A stretch of 64,000 bases of DNA from Nocardia higoensis NBRC 100133 (GCF_000308595.1 NZ_BAGA01000109.1:1-64000), one strand, 5' to 3'; counted from the first letter of the stretch, positions 21,421 through 30,559 are shown. Made by a program: numbers and translations. Notes: generated by a model from the letters alone, not told the origin.

Positions 21421-21452
21421 GAATGCCCCGGCTCCGGGGAGGCGGGGCATTC
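21421..21452 (-). terminator. Terminator of the Ssu-type operon
   Basis: GAATGCCCC / GGGGCATTC, 9-bp perfect stem with a 14-nt loop. Read on the minus strand it is followed by GCCTTTTCC. It lies about 30 nt past the substrate-binding-protein stop. Confidence 0.75.
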
Positions 21453-21481
21453 CGGTGGACGGGTCGCGGCGGGTGACGGGC

Positions 21482-22474
21482 CTACTTCGATTCGAACCGG
21501 GTATCGACGAAATCGGCGAAGCTGATCTTGCCGGGGATCGCCTTCGCCTCGGTGAAGGCGTCGGCGATCTCCTGCTCCGAGGCGACCACCCCGTCATCGA
21601 GCGGAATCGGTTCCTTGATCGAGCGGGTCCAGGTGATCCGGGACGCGTCGACCGGAATCGAGGTGAGTTCGGCGTACTCGGTCGACCAGAGGTCGAGATT
21701 GTCGGAGGACCACGTGGTCGCCGCGGCGTAGCGACCGAGGAAATCGGCGATGGCGGCCGAGCGCCCGGCGTCACCGAGCGCCTCGTTCGAGGCGAGCCAG
21801 AAGTTGTATCCGTTGGCGGCCTGGTCGGCGGTGGCGATGGTCTTCGCGCCGACCTCGTTCTCGGCGATCGCGGTGTAGGGATCCCACACCGCCCAGGCCT
21901 GCACGTCGCCGCGGGTCAGCGCGGCATAGCCGTCGGCGGGGGCGAGGTAGACCGGCTCCACGTCACCCAGGCCCAGACCGGCCTTCTGCAATTGCCGCAG
22001 CAGATTCGCGTTGGCCGAGCTGCCCTTGGTCACCGCGACCTTCTTGCCCTTCAGGTCGGCGACCGAGGCGATCGGGGAATCCTTGCCGACGAGGATCGCG
22101 TCCCCCTTGCCGGTCGCCGCCAGCGCGCCGATGATCTTGATCTCGGCATCGGCCGCCGCACCGAAGATCACCGGGGTATTGCCGACCTGCGCCAGATCGA
22201 TCCCCCCGGCGCCCGCTGCCTCGACCAGCGGCGGCCCCGCGGTGAAGGTGGAGAATTCGATCTTGTAGGGCAGGTTCTCCAGCTGACCCGACGCGGTCAT
22301 CAGCACCTCGATCGAGATCGCCTTCTGATCACCGACTTTCAGGGTGACAGTGCTGAGATCCACCGGGCCGTCCGCCAGCGCGGGCTCGGAATCGTCGCCG
22401 CAGGCCGAACTGGCGAACAGCGCCGCCACCACCACGGCCACACCGGCGAGCCGGGATATCGAGAGTCGTTTCAC
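21482..22474 (-). CDS. ABC transporter substrate-binding lipoprotein (SsuA/TauA-like)
   Basis: A 330-residue periplasmic-type binding protein with a lipoprotein signal (FASSAC, Cys at about 25). The mature part has the NMT1/SsuA pattern (AGAGGIDLAQVGNTPVIFG; DLKGKKVAVTKGSSANANLLRQL), which binds aliphatic sulfonates, taurine, nitrate or thiamine precursors. Sulfonates are the most likely ligand given the matching permease and ATPase behind it. It is the last gene of the cluster, transcribed on the minus strand after the ATPase and permease genes. Confidence 0.88.
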   Translation of the reverse strand: MKRLSISRLAGVAVVVAALFASSACGDDSEPALADGPVDLSTVTLKVGDQKAISIEVLMTASGQLENLPYKIEFSTFTAGPPLVEAAGAGGIDLAQVGNTPVIFGAAADAEIKIIGALAATGKGDAILVGKDSPIASVADLKGKKVAVTKGSSANANLLRQLQKAGLGLGDVEPVYLAPADGYAALTRGDVQAWAVWDPYTAIAENEVGAKTIATADQAANGYNFWLASNEALGDAGRSAAIADFLGRYAAATTWSSDNLDLWSTEYAELTSIPVDASRITWTRSIKEPIPLDDGVVASEQEIADAFTEAKAIPGKISFADFVDTRFESK

Positions 22475-22511
22475 GAGAACTGCTTTCCTACGTTGTGGAA
22501 CAAGGGAGAAC

Positions 22512-23243
22512 TCAGGCGCCGACGCCGAGCAGCGTCAGCAGGCGGGTGATGTGATCGGCCGCCTCGGGAGCCGCGTGCGAGCGCGGCCGCGGCAACTCGA
22601 CGCGCACCTGCTCGGTGATCCGGCCGTCGGCCAGGACGAGCACCCGGTCGGCGAGTGTGACCGCTTCGGTGACGTCGTGGGTGACCAGGAGCACGCCGAA
22701 ACCGTGTTCGGAGTGCAGTCTCAGCAGCAGATCGTGCATGGACAGCCGGGTCAGCGCGTCGAGCGCGCCGAACGGCTCATCGAGAAGCAGCAGTTTCGGG
22801 TGGGCGACGAGTGCCCTTGCCAGCGCCACCCGCTGCGCCTCGCCACCGGAGAGGGTGAGCGGCCAGGCATCGGCGCGTTCGCGCAATCCGACCTCGTCGA
22901 GCAGAGTACGCGCGGCTCGCTCGTCCCGGCGGCGGCTGCGCGGGCGCGGGCGTCCGAGCGCCACATTGCGTACCACCGGCAGCCAGGGGATCAGCCGGGC
23001 CTCCTGGAAGACGAAGGTCGGCTGCGCCTCGGTGCCGACCGAACCCCGATCGGCGTCCTCCAGTCCGCCGATGATGCGCAGCAGTGTCGATTTCCCCGAA
23101 CCGCTGCGTCCGACCAACGCGACGATCTCACCTTCGGCGATATCGAGCTCGATCCCGTCGAGGACGACACGGCCGCCGAAACTCTTGCCGAGTCCGGTGA
23201 TTCGAGCCGCCCGGGTCGCGGGTTCTCCGGCGGTGATCGTCAT
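22512..23243 (-). CDS. ABC transporter ATP-binding protein (SsuB/TauB-like)
   Basis: A 243-residue ATPase with Walker A GRSGSGKST, Q-loop FVFQEARLIPWL, signature LSGGEAQRVALARAL, Walker B LLLLDEPFGALD and switch His in LLVTHDVTEA. The Q-loop and size match importers for nitrate, sulfonate or taurine. It overlaps the permease start by four nt (23240-23243). It powers uptake together with the two flanking genes. Confidence 0.92.
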   Translation of the reverse strand: MTITAGEPATRAARITGLGKSFGGRVVLDGIELDIAEGEIVALVGRSGSGKSTLLRIIGGLEDADRGSVGTEAQPTFVFQEARLIPWLPVVRNVALGRPRPRSRRRDERAARTLLDEVGLRERADAWPLTLSGGEAQRVALARALVAHPKLLLLDEPFGALDALTRLSMHDLLLRLHSEHGFGVLLVTHDVTEAVTLADRVLVLADGRITEQVRVELPRPRSHAAPEAADHITRLLTLLGVGA

Positions 23244-24058
23244 CGGCTGTTCCTTCGGTCGATGGACGTGCGCCAGCGCAGGGCGCGATGTTCGAGCGCA
23301 CGCACGACCGCGTCCGTGATCAGACCGAGCAGGCTGTAAACGAGCAGGCCGAAGATGACGATGTCGGTCCGCAGGAATTCGCGGGCGTTGTTGACCACGA
23401 ATCCGAGACCGGCACTGGCATTGATCTGTTCGGCGACCACCAGTGACAACCAGGCGATACCGAGGCTCTGGCGCACACCGACCAATATCTGTGGCAGAGC
23501 GCCGGGCACGATGAGCAGCTGCAGCCGCTCCAGCAGACTCAACTGGAGGGTACGGCCGAGTTCGATCAGTTTCGGGTCGAGCTGGCGGATACCGGCATAG
23601 GTGTTGAGGTAGAGCGGGAAGAAGACACCGAGGGCGATGAGGTAGACCTTGGGTTCCTCGCCGATGCCGAACCAGATGATGAACAACGGGATCAGCCCGA
23701 ACAGCGGGATGGTTCGGATCATCTGCAACGGCGGGTCGAGCGTGTACTCGCCGACCTTGCCGAGTGCGGCGACGGTGGCGAGGACGAGGGCGAGCCCCGC
23801 GCCGAGCAGGAAACCCAGCAGCGCCCGCTGTCCCGAGACCAGCAGTGCGTCACCGAGTTGGCCGGAACGCCAGATCTCCAGACCGGCGTCGAGTACCACC
23901 GACGGCGCGGGCAGCTTCTTGGCCGAGACCCAGCCATTGCTGCTGATCGTCTGCCAGATCAGCAGCAGCGCGATCGGCGCGAGGGCACGGAGGAACCCTG
24001 GACGGTGGTACACCGGGATCCGGCGCAGGGGGGTCGCCGGAACCCTGTTCTCGAGCAT
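23240..24058 (-). CDS. ABC transporter permease (SsuC/TauC-like)
   Basis: A 272-residue inner-membrane permease of the BPD_transp_1 family with about six hydrophobic segments. The EAA-type cytoplasmic loop that docks the ATPase is in YAGIRQLDPKLIELGRTL. First gene of the transporter operon (permease, ATPase, binding protein). It starts at 24058, with no obvious strong ribosome site. Confidence 0.9.
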   Translation of the reverse strand: MLENRVPATPLRRIPVYHRPGFLRALAPIALLLIWQTISSNGWVSAKKLPAPSVVLDAGLEIWRSGQLGDALLVSGQRALLGFLLGAGLALVLATVAALGKVGEYTLDPPLQMIRTIPLFGLIPLFIIWFGIGEEPKVYLIALGVFFPLYLNTYAGIRQLDPKLIELGRTLQLSLLERLQLLIVPGALPQILVGVRQSLGIAWLSLVVAEQINASAGLGFVVNNAREFLRTDIVIFGLLVYSLLGLITDAVVRALEHRALRWRTSIDRRNSR

Positions 24059-24102
24059 TCGTGCATGGTGCGCGACCGATCGGCGTCATCACATATTTGC
24101 GC

Positions 24103-25182
24103 TCACCGTAATTCGATTGTTTTCCGGTCGGTCATCGGCGCGGGCGACGGATCCTGCACGCGGGTCGCGGTGGCCTCGATCCACTCCGAACTGGCCGGCC
24201 CGTGCCGGGATATGTCCTCGCCGCGCACCGCACGTTCGCAGCGCCGGGCCAGCTCGCGCCGGTCCAGGCCCGGGTACTCGAGCGGTTCGAGCACGATCTC
24301 CGCGGTGATGCCCGCGGACCGGAGCACGCGCAGCGCGGAATCGAGGAAGGAATCGGCACCGACGAAGCCGGGCACGGTGCACCGGACGCCGCGGCGGTCC
24401 AGATAGCGCAGGCGGATCGGCTGGACGAACGCGCCCGCGTCGACGGCGGCTTGGAAGAAGGCGGGCCGCAGGCTGCCGTAGGCGCGACCGCACCAGGTGG
24501 TGCCCTCGGGAAACACCGCGACCGTCTCCCCGCTCGACAACCGCTGGGCGACCCGCCCGACGGTGGCGGGCAGGGCGCGCAGCCGCTCGCGCTCGATCGG
24601 GATCACCTTCATGAGCCGTGCCAGTGGACCGAGCACCGGCCAGTCGACGAGGTCCGCGCGGGCGACGAAACCCATCGGCCGCACCGCCGCCAGCGCGACG
24701 ACATCGGTCCAGCCGACGTGCCCGGCAACGACGAGCACTCCGGCGGAGAGCGGCGCCTTCGGGGGGACGCGTCGGTCGATCACCTGCAGGCGCATGCCGA
24801 GACAACGCAGCGCGGCCTGCGCGTAACCACGGCGCATCCGGTCACGACCGGCCCGCGGGGTCAGCACATGCACCGGTGGATAGCTCATCAGCAGTGCGGC
24901 CAGACCGGCGAGGCGAGCGACCACCCGTGCCGTGCCGACCCGGTCGGTTGGCTCGATGCAGGCGGGTCCGCACGGGCTCGACGGCATCCAGGAGTGCGGG
25001 ACCGTGTTCGCGCCGGCCGGCACCGCGGGCTGATCGGCACGACGCTCGGCGGCAACAGGCAGTTCGGCTGCGGCAGGCCCGCCGGCCCGGAACTGCGCGA
25101 TGTCGGCCGGAGTACCGATGGGCGAATTCGCGGTGCGCGCTGTGTCGAACGTGGCGGAGTCGAACGGGACGGAGTCGAACAT
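24103..25182 (-). CDS. 1-acylglycerol-3-phosphate O-acyltransferase-like protein (Rv3026c-like)
   Basis: A 359-residue PlsC-family acyltransferase that should transfer an acyl chain to a lyso-lipid or related amino lipid. Catalytic block I is GHVGWTD (HX4D) and block III is VFPEGTT. A hydrophobic segment near residues 88-105 probably anchors it. The first 80 residues are an Ala/Pro-rich extension that opens with three 5-residue FDxxx repeats (15-nt period), so the functional start may lie further in. It follows the OlsB-like gene by 12 nt; the pair resembles OlsB/OlsA of ornithine-lipid synthesis. Confidence 0.85.
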   Translation of the reverse strand: MFDSVPFDSATFDTARTANSPIGTPADIAQFRAGGPAAAELPVAAERRADQPAVPAGANTVPHSWMPSSPCGPACIEPTDRVGTARVVARLAGLAALLMSYPPVHVLTPRAGRDRMRRGYAQAALRCLGMRLQVIDRRVPPKAPLSAGVLVVAGHVGWTDVVALAAVRPMGFVARADLVDWPVLGPLARLMKVIPIERERLRALPATVGRVAQRLSSGETVAVFPEGTTWCGRAYGSLRPAFFQAAVDAGAFVQPIRLRYLDRRGVRCTVPGFVGADSFLDSALRVLRSAGITAEIVLEPLEYPGLDRRELARRCERAVRGEDISRHGPASSEWIEATATRVQDPSPAPMTDRKTIELR

Positions 25183-25194
25183 GGCGGAACGTCC

Positions 25195-26028
25195 TTACCG
25201 GCCCGTCTCCAGGGCCGTCGCGGCGCCCTGCAGGCGCTCCAGATACCGGGTGTCGATGGTGTCCAGGCCGAGCAGGGCCACGAAGTCGGCGACGCCGAAA
25301 TCGGGGTCGTGCGCGGGTTCGCCGCAGATCTCCGCGCCGAGGCGCAGGTAGCCGCGCAGCAGCGGCGGGAGTTTCGGGCGCGCGGGGGCGGGCAGTTCGT
25401 CGAGGGCGCGGCCGTCGACGACGACGGGGCGCAAGGGCCGAACCCGGAGGGCAGGGTCGGCGGCATGCTTCGCCAGCAGCAGGTCGCGGACGCCGCGCAC
25501 ATTGTGGCCCGCCGGGTCGGCGGGGTGTTCCCGCATCGGCACCGAGACGCAGCCCATCACCTGCTCGTAGCCGGTGAGCTGGATGTAGTGCAGGATGCCC
25601 GCCCACATCAGCGTGAGCACCGAACCGTTGCGGTGCTCCGGCACCACGCAGGCGCGGCCCATCTCCACGATGCGCTTGCCGTGCGGATCCAAGTGCGTCA
25701 GATCGAATTCGGTGGCGGTGTAGTAGCCGCCCGCCGCCGCGGCCTTGTCCGGCGGCAACATCCGGTAGCAACCGACGAACTCGCCGCTGCGCTCGTCACG
25801 GACGAGCAGATGATCGCAGTGCTCGTCGAACCGGTCGGCGTCCGTACCGGTTCCGTCGTCGGCGATGACGAATCCCGGCTCGTTCGCGAACACCCGGTAG
25901 CGCAGCCGCTGGGCCGCTTCGCGGTGCTCGGCGTCGGAGGCGACGACCAGCGCGTACCGCGATCGCGGAGCACCGGAATCCGCCGGGGCGGCCGGGGCTG
26001 TCAGCACAGACGAGAGAGTCATGTCCAT
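25195..26028 (-). CDS. OlsB-like N-acyltransferase (GNAT fold, Rv3027c-like)
   Basis: A 277-residue acyltransferase of the PlsB-like/ornithine-acyl-ACP N-acyltransferase type. I read YRVFANEPGF, the acidic DRFDEHCDHLLV segment and EMGRACVVPEHRNG, typical for acyl-ACP/acyl-CoA binding in this group. With the neighbouring PlsC-like enzyme it could make ornithine lipid or another N-acyl lipid. An in-frame GTG at 26109 would add 27 residues; I prefer ATG 26028 (MDMTLSS), but no clear ribosome site decides this. Confidence 0.8.
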   Translation of the reverse strand: MDMTLSSVLTAPAAPADSGAPRSRYALVVASDAEHREAAQRLRYRVFANEPGFVIADDGTGTDADRFDEHCDHLLVRDERSGEFVGCYRMLPPDKAAAAGGYYTATEFDLTHLDPHGKRIVEMGRACVVPEHRNGSVLTLMWAGILHYIQLTGYEQVMGCVSVPMREHPADPAGHNVRGVRDLLLAKHAADPALRVRPLRPVVVDGRALDELPAPARPKLPPLLRGYLRLGAEICGEPAHDPDFGVADFVALLGLDTIDTRYLERLQGAATALETGR

Positions 26029-26177
26029 GATGAAGCCAGGCCGACACTGCGATGGGGCGACCTCGAAGTGTCGCCCGAATGCCCGTTCGGTGAACGAGAC
26101 CGGGGTCACACCCGCTGTTCACCGCGGCGTCGCGAACCATTCGCGCCGACGCGGCGCACGTGTGACCCGGAATGCGG

Positions 26178-27533
26178 TCATGCCGCTATCGGCGTGCGTT
26201 CCTCGGTCCGCTCGGCCCGGCGCTCCACCTCGTCGAAGCCCGGGCGTCCGGTGCCGATGAAAGCGATCAGCCACGAAGCCACCGCGGCGAACCGGTTGCG
26301 GAAGCCGACCAGGTAGAACAGGTGCACCGCCAGCCACATGAACCAGGCGATCACGCCGCGGAAGCTGATGCGCTCGTTGAGCTTGGTCACCGCGCTGAAC
26401 CGGCTGATCACCGCCATGCTGCCCTTGTCCCAGTAGAGGAAGGGCGTGCCCGGCTGGATCTTGCGGCGGATGATGTCGGCGGCGTGACGACCCTCCTGCA
26501 TGGCCACCGGCGACTGGCCGGGGTAGCCGTTCAGCGAGGTCATGTCGCCGATGGCGTAGATGTCGGCGTAACCGCCCACGGTCAGGTCGGGATTGATCAG
26601 CAGCCGTCCGGCGCGGTCGGTTTCGGCGCCCGTCGCCTCGGCCAGCAGCTTCGCGAAGCCACCCGCCTGCACGCCCGCCGACCACACGACCGTTTCGGCG
26701 GCGATCTTGCGCTCGGTGCCCGACTTGTCCTTGACGGTCACCTCGCCCGGTTCGATATCGGTGACGAAGGTGTCGAGCAGCACGTCGACGCCGCCGTCGG
26801 TCAACGACTTCTTCGCGTACTCCGACAGCCCGCCGCCGAACGGCGGCAGCACCGCGCCTGCGCCCTCGACCAGGGTCACCGAGACCTTCTGGTGGAAATG
26901 CCTTTTCGCGAGTTCGGTGAGCTGACCCGCCACCTCGACGCCGGTCGCGCCCGCGCCCACCACCACGAAGCTGAGCAGGCGCTCCCTGGTCTCCTGGTCC
27001 GCCTTCGCGGCTTCGGTGAACACCCGCTCGATCTGCGCGCGCAGCAGTTTCGCGTCGTCGATGGTCTTGAGCGAGTAGGTCTTCTCGGCGAAATCGTCAC
27101 GGCCGAAGTACGACTGCGACGCGCCGGTCGCCGCGATGAGCGAGCCGTAGCGGATGCGTCGCACCCCCTCCTCGGTCCGGTAGGTCAGTACCGCGAGGTC
27201 GGGATCGATGCCGATCACGGTGCCCTGCCTGGTCTCACCGTTCTCGTGGCGGCGCAGGATCCGCGCGATCGGCGGGGCGATCTCATCCGCGCCCAGCACA
27301 CCGGTGGCGACCTGGTACAGCAACGGCTGGAACAGATGCTCGCGGGTACTCGAGATCAGTACGTAGTTCACCCCCGACTTCGCCAGCTGCTTGGCGGCGG
27401 CGAGCCCGCCGAAACCCGATCCGACGATGACGACATCCGTGTACTCGAGGCCCTCGCGCTCGGCCTCGTTGTGTTCGGTCCTGATGGCTTGCACCCCGGC
27501 CCCCGTAGTTCCCATGACAACGACGTTATTCAT
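26178..27533 (-). CDS. ndh: Type II NADH dehydrogenase (NDH-2)
   Basis: A 451-residue flavoprotein that passes electrons from NADH to menaquinone without pumping protons. FAD-binding GSGFGGLAAAKQL is near residue 38 and the NADH-binding GAGATGVEVAGQL near 170; a hydrophobic, membrane-associating segment follows in the last 60 residues (IAWFMWLAVHLFYLVGFRNR). A strong GAGGAGGAAAG ribosome site precedes ATG 27533. It is divergent from a LysR regulator and shares with it a 19-bp palindrome-containing intergenic region. Confidence 0.93.
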   Translation of the reverse strand: MNNVVVMGTTGAGVQAIRTEHNEAEREGLEYTDVVIVGSGFGGLAAAKQLAKSGVNYVLISSTREHLFQPLLYQVATGVLGADEIAPPIARILRRHENGETRQGTVIGIDPDLAVLTYRTEEGVRRIRYGSLIAATGASQSYFGRDDFAEKTYSLKTIDDAKLLRAQIERVFTEAAKADQETRERLLSFVVVGAGATGVEVAGQLTELAKRHFHQKVSVTLVEGAGAVLPPFGGGLSEYAKKSLTDGGVDVLLDTFVTDIEPGEVTVKDKSGTERKIAAETVVWSAGVQAGGFAKLLAEATGAETDRAGRLLINPDLTVGGYADIYAIGDMTSLNGYPGQSPVAMQEGRHAADIIRRKIQPGTPFLYWDKGSMAVISRFSAVTKLNERISFRGVIAWFMWLAVHLFYLVGFRNRFAAVASWLIAFIGTGRPGFDEVERRAERTEERTPIAA

Positions 27534-27599
27534 CTTTCCTCCTCTTCATGACAAACCGTTATCCGGAACTCGAATATTTCAAGGGTCAGGGCGCATAAT

Positions 27600-27618
27600 T
27601 CAGATGACTCTTATCTGA
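27600..27618. promoter_or_regulatory. Palindromic operator in the ndh-lysR intergenic region
   Basis: TCAGAT-N7-ATCTGA, perfect 6-bp arms, just after a CATAAT hexamer (27594-27599) and 24 nt before the lysR start. The size and position suit a LysR-type autoregulatory site. Confidence 0.6.
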
Positions 27619-27641
27619 TCTGCTCATGAATGGAGATCGAA

Positions 27642-28499
27642 GTGGAGCTTCGGCAGCTCACATACTTCGTCGCGGTGTGCGAGGAGCTCAGTTTCAGCAG
27701 GGCGGCGGCCCGCTGCTTCATCTCGCAATCGGCGATCAGTCATCAGATCGCCCGGCTCGAACACGACCTCGGGGTCACGCTCTTCGAGCGCTCGACCCGA
27801 TCGGTGGTGCCGACCGACGCGAGCACAAGATTACTACCACTGGCCAAGCAAATGCTCAGTCTGGAGTCGGCCATCCGGGCGGCGGCGCGCACCACCAGCC
27901 CGCGAATCCGGCTGGCCGCGAACATGTCCTTCGCCAGCCGCTCGCTGTCCGCCATCGCCCGCGCCCGCGCCGCCCACCCGGACGCGGAGATCGAATTCGT
28001 GATCAAGCCGTTCCGCCAGCGCATCTCCGCGGTGGCCGACGGCGACTGCGATCTGGCCCTGATCCGCGGCAGCGTCCAGCAGCCCGGCATCGACGTCGAA
28101 CATCTCTGGGTCGAAGACCTCATGCTCGCCACCGCCCCCGAACACCCCCTCGCCGGCCGCACCGACGTCACCCTCACCGAACTCGGCGCCTACCCCCTGC
28201 TGCTCCCACCGGAATCCGAACAAGTCCTGCTGCACAACGTCGTCCGCGCCGCCTTCGCCGACCTGCCCACCGGCCCCACCTACGGCCCGCCCATCCCGCC
28301 CGACCACACCGCCACGATGGAGTTGATCAACCACCCCGACGCCTGGACCATCCTCTACGCCAACAGCCCCACCGAGGGCATAGCCCTCGTCGAACTCGCC
28401 GACCGCCCCCTGCGCATCCCCGTCTGCGCCGTCCTGCGCACCGACGCCCGCCGCTCCCCCATCCTCAGCACTCTCCTCGACGGCCTGCACACCGCGTGA
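27642..28499 (+). CDS. LysR-family transcriptional regulator
   Basis: A 285-residue LysR protein: N-terminal winged helix-turn-helix (ELRQLTYFVAVCEELSFSRAA; SQSAISHQIARLE) and a two-lobed effector domain (RIRLAANMSF onward). I use GTG 27642, preceded by GGAG at 27632-27635, rather than ATG 27630, because the family normally begins at MELRQL. It is divergent from ndh, so it may adjust respiratory NADH oxidation; the effector is unknown. A strong hairpin terminator follows. Confidence 0.9.
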   Translation: MELRQLTYFVAVCEELSFSRAAARCFISQSAISHQIARLEHDLGVTLFERSTRSVVPTDASTRLLPLAKQMLSLESAIRAAARTTSPRIRLAANMSFASRSLSAIARARAAHPDAEIEFVIKPFRQRISAVADGDCDLALIRGSVQQPGIDVEHLWVEDLMLATAPEHPLAGRTDVTLTELGAYPLLLPPESEQVLLHNVVRAAFADLPTGPTYGPPIPPDHTATMELINHPDAWTILYANSPTEGIALVELADRPLRIPVCAVLRTDARRSPILSTLLDGLHTA

Positions 28500-28518
28500 T
28501 CCACCCGCCGGGAACACG

Positions 28519-28553
28519 GAATCGCCCGGCCGAGAATCTCGGCCGGGCGATTC
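28519..28553. terminator. Bidirectional terminator between lysR and etfA
   Basis: GAATCGCCCGGCCGAG / CTCGGCCGGGCGATTC, 16 bp perfect, loop AAT. The genes on both sides converge on it. Confidence 0.85.
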
Positions 28554-28581
28554 GGTGCGCTGGGCGCGGGAAACCGCGGGC

Positions 28582-29538
28582 TCAGCCCTTGTGCGACTTG
28601 ACCGCTTCGGTCAGCTGCGGGGCGACGTTGAACAGGTCGCCGACGATGCCGTAGTCCGCGATCTCGAAGATCGGGGCTTCCTCGTCCTTGTTGACCGCCA
28701 CGATGGTCTTGGAGGTCTGCATGCCGGCGCGGTGCTGGATGGCGCCGGAGATGCCGAGGGCGACGTAAAGCTGCGGGGAGACCGTCTTACCGGTCTGACC
28801 GACCTGGAACTGGCCCGGGTAGTAGCCGGAGTCGACGGCGGCGCGGGACGCGCCGACGGCGGCGCCGAGCGAGTCGGCCAGCGCCTCCACGACGGCGAAG
28901 TTGTCGGCGGAACCGACGCCGCGGCCACCGGAGACGACGATATTCGCCTCGGTGAGCTCGGGACGGTCACCGGCGACGACCGGCTCGCGCGAGGTCACCT
29001 TGACGACGCCCTCTTCCTGCGCGGGGACCTCGACGGTCACCTTCTCGCCCGCGCCGGCCTGCGCGACCGCCTCGATGGCGCCGGGGCGCACCGAGATGAC
29101 CGGCACGTCGCCGTTGGACTTGGCATCGACGGTGAACGCGCCACCGAAGATGGAGTGCACGGCCGAGCCGTCGGCGTTGACGCCGATGACGTCGATGAGC
29201 AGGCCGGAGCCGATGCGGGCGGCGAGGCGGCCCGACACCTCCTTGCCCTCGGCGGAGGCGGCGACGATCACCGCGGCCGGGGAGACCGACTCGACCAGGC
29301 CGGCGAGCACGTCGACCTTGGGGGTGATCAGGTAGTTCTCCACGTCGTCGGACTCGGCGACGTAGATCTTCTCGGCGCCCGCGGCGGCCAGCGCGTCGGC
29401 GAGCTTGTCGGCCTCGCCGGGCACGCCGAGCACGACGGCAGCCGGAGTGCCGAGGGTGCGGGCGGCGGTGAGCAGTTCGGTGCTGACCTTCTTGATCGCA
29501 CCTTCGGCGTGCTCGACGAGCACGAGTACTTCAGCCAT
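28582..29538 (-). CDS. etfA: Electron transfer flavoprotein alpha subunit
   Basis: The 318-residue FAD-binding subunit of ETF, which collects electrons from acyl-CoA dehydrogenases in beta-oxidation. The C-terminal FAD domain is clear ([67 protein letters not shown]). It follows etfB by 44 nt with a ribosome site GGAGAGAAC. Called fixB in M. tuberculosis annotation (Rv3028c). Confidence 0.97.
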   Translation of the reverse strand: MAEVLVLVEHAEGAIKKVSTELLTAARTLGTPAAVVLGVPGEADKLADALAAAGAEKIYVAESDDVENYLITPKVDVLAGLVESVSPAAVIVAASAEGKEVSGRLAARIGSGLLIDVIGVNADGSAVHSIFGGAFTVDAKSNGDVPVISVRPGAIEAVAQAGAGEKVTVEVPAQEEGVVKVTSREPVVAGDRPELTEANIVVSGGRGVGSADNFAVVEALADSLGAAVGASRAAVDSGYYPGQFQVGQTGKTVSPQLYVALGISGAIQHRAGMQTSKTIVAVNKDEEAPIFEIADYGIVGDLFNVAPQLTEAVKSHKG

Positions 29539-29582
29539 TTGTGTTCTCTCCTAGGAAGTCTTCAGTCCGATGTGGCGACGGA

Positions 29583-30368
29583 TCAGATGATCTTCTGGCC
29601 GACCAGGTACTGGGCGATCTTGGTGCCGCCGTCGCCCTCGTCCGCGACCTTCTCGCCCGCGGTGCGCGGGGGCTTCGGGGTCGAGGAGGTGACGGTGGTA
29701 CCGGCATTCTCCACACCGACAGTGGAGGGGTCGACGCCGAGATCGGCGAGGGTGAAGACCTGAACTTCCTTCTTCTTGGCGGCCATGATGCCCTTGAAGG
29801 AGGGGAAGCGGGGCTCGTTGATCTTCTCGGTGACCGAGACGATGGCCGGCAGGGTGGCCTCCAGCTTGAAGACGCCCTCGTCGGTCTCGCGCTCGCCGGT
29901 GATCTTGTCGCCGTCGACGGTCAGCTTGCGCAGGTGGGTCAGCTGGGGCAGGCCCAGGTACTCGGCGATGATCGCCGGAACCGCGCCCGCGCGGCCGTCG
30001 GTGGCCTCGTTACCGGCGATGACCAGCTCGACGCCCTCGACCTGGCCGAGCGCGGAGGCCAGCACCCACGCGGTCTGGACGGCGTCGGAGCCGTGGATGG
30101 CCGGGTCGTTGATGTGGATCGCCTTGTCGGCGCCCATCGACAGCGCCTTGCGGATCGCCTCGGTGGCGCGGTCGGGACCGGCGGCCAGCACGGTGACCTC
30201 ACCGCCCTGGGCCTCCTTGATCAGCAGCGCTTCCTCGACGGCGCGCTCGTTGATCTCGTCGAGGACGGCGTCGGCGGCCTCGCGGTCCAGGGTGTAGTCC
30301 CCGTCGGACAGCTTGCGCTCGGACCACGTGTCGGGAACCTGCTTGATGAGTACGACGATGTTCGGCAT
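29583..30368 (-). CDS. etfB: Electron transfer flavoprotein beta subunit
   Basis: The 261-residue AMP-binding subunit of ETF. It starts MPNIVVLIKQVPDTW and carries VIAGNEATDGRAGAVPA, the nucleotide-binding region of the family. ATG 30368 has AGGAGG about 13 nt upstream. The promoter appears to be TAGGGT (30460-30465), giving an 85-nt leader, with a perfect 22-bp palindrome over its -35 region, so the operon is probably repressor-controlled. Confidence 0.97.
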   Translation of the reverse strand: MPNIVVLIKQVPDTWSERKLSDGDYTLDREAADAVLDEINERAVEEALLIKEAQGGEVTVLAAGPDRATEAIRKALSMGADKAIHINDPAIHGSDAVQTAWVLASALGQVEGVELVIAGNEATDGRAGAVPAIIAEYLGLPQLTHLRKLTVDGDKITGERETDEGVFKLEATLPAIVSVTEKINEPRFPSFKGIMAAKKKEVQVFTLADLGVDPSTVGVENAGTTVTSSTPKPPRTAGEKVADEGDGGTKIAQYLVGQKII

Positions 30369-30459
30369 CGGTGCTCGTCGACCTCCTGTTCTGGGGGCGG
30401 ATGGGGGCGGCGCACGAACCAGGCCGTACGTCCACTCGGGTAGCTCGGCAGGTGACACT

Positions 30460-30465
30460 ACCCTA
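30460..30465 (-). promoter_or_regulatory. Candidate -10 (TAGGGT) for etfBA
   Basis: TAGGGT on the minus strand. The palindrome at 30469-30490 covers the spacer and -35 position upstream of it. Confidence 0.5.
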
Positions 30466-30468
30466 CGT

Positions 30469-30490
30469 TAAGTTACTCGTGGGTAACTTA
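30469..30490. promoter_or_regulatory. Perfect palindromic operator upstream of etfBA
   Basis: TAAGTTAC-TCGTGG-GTAACTTA, 8-bp perfect arms around a 6-bp centre. It lies between divergent etfB and the methyltransferase gene and would occlude the etf promoter. The regulator is not in this window as far as I can tell; TetR or GntR type is likely from the shape. Confidence 0.75.
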
Positions 30491-30546
30491 CTTGTCGAGG
30501 CGCCTGGAAGGATGGTCCGGGCGCGCCGCCGAGGCACCCTTACCAG

Positions 30547-30552
30547 TAACGT
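30547..30552 (+). promoter_or_regulatory. Leaderless -10 (TAACGT) for the Rv3030-like gene
   Basis: TAACGT seven nt before ATG 30560, without a ribosome site. Confidence 0.55.
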
Positions 30553-30559
30553 CGACGGG

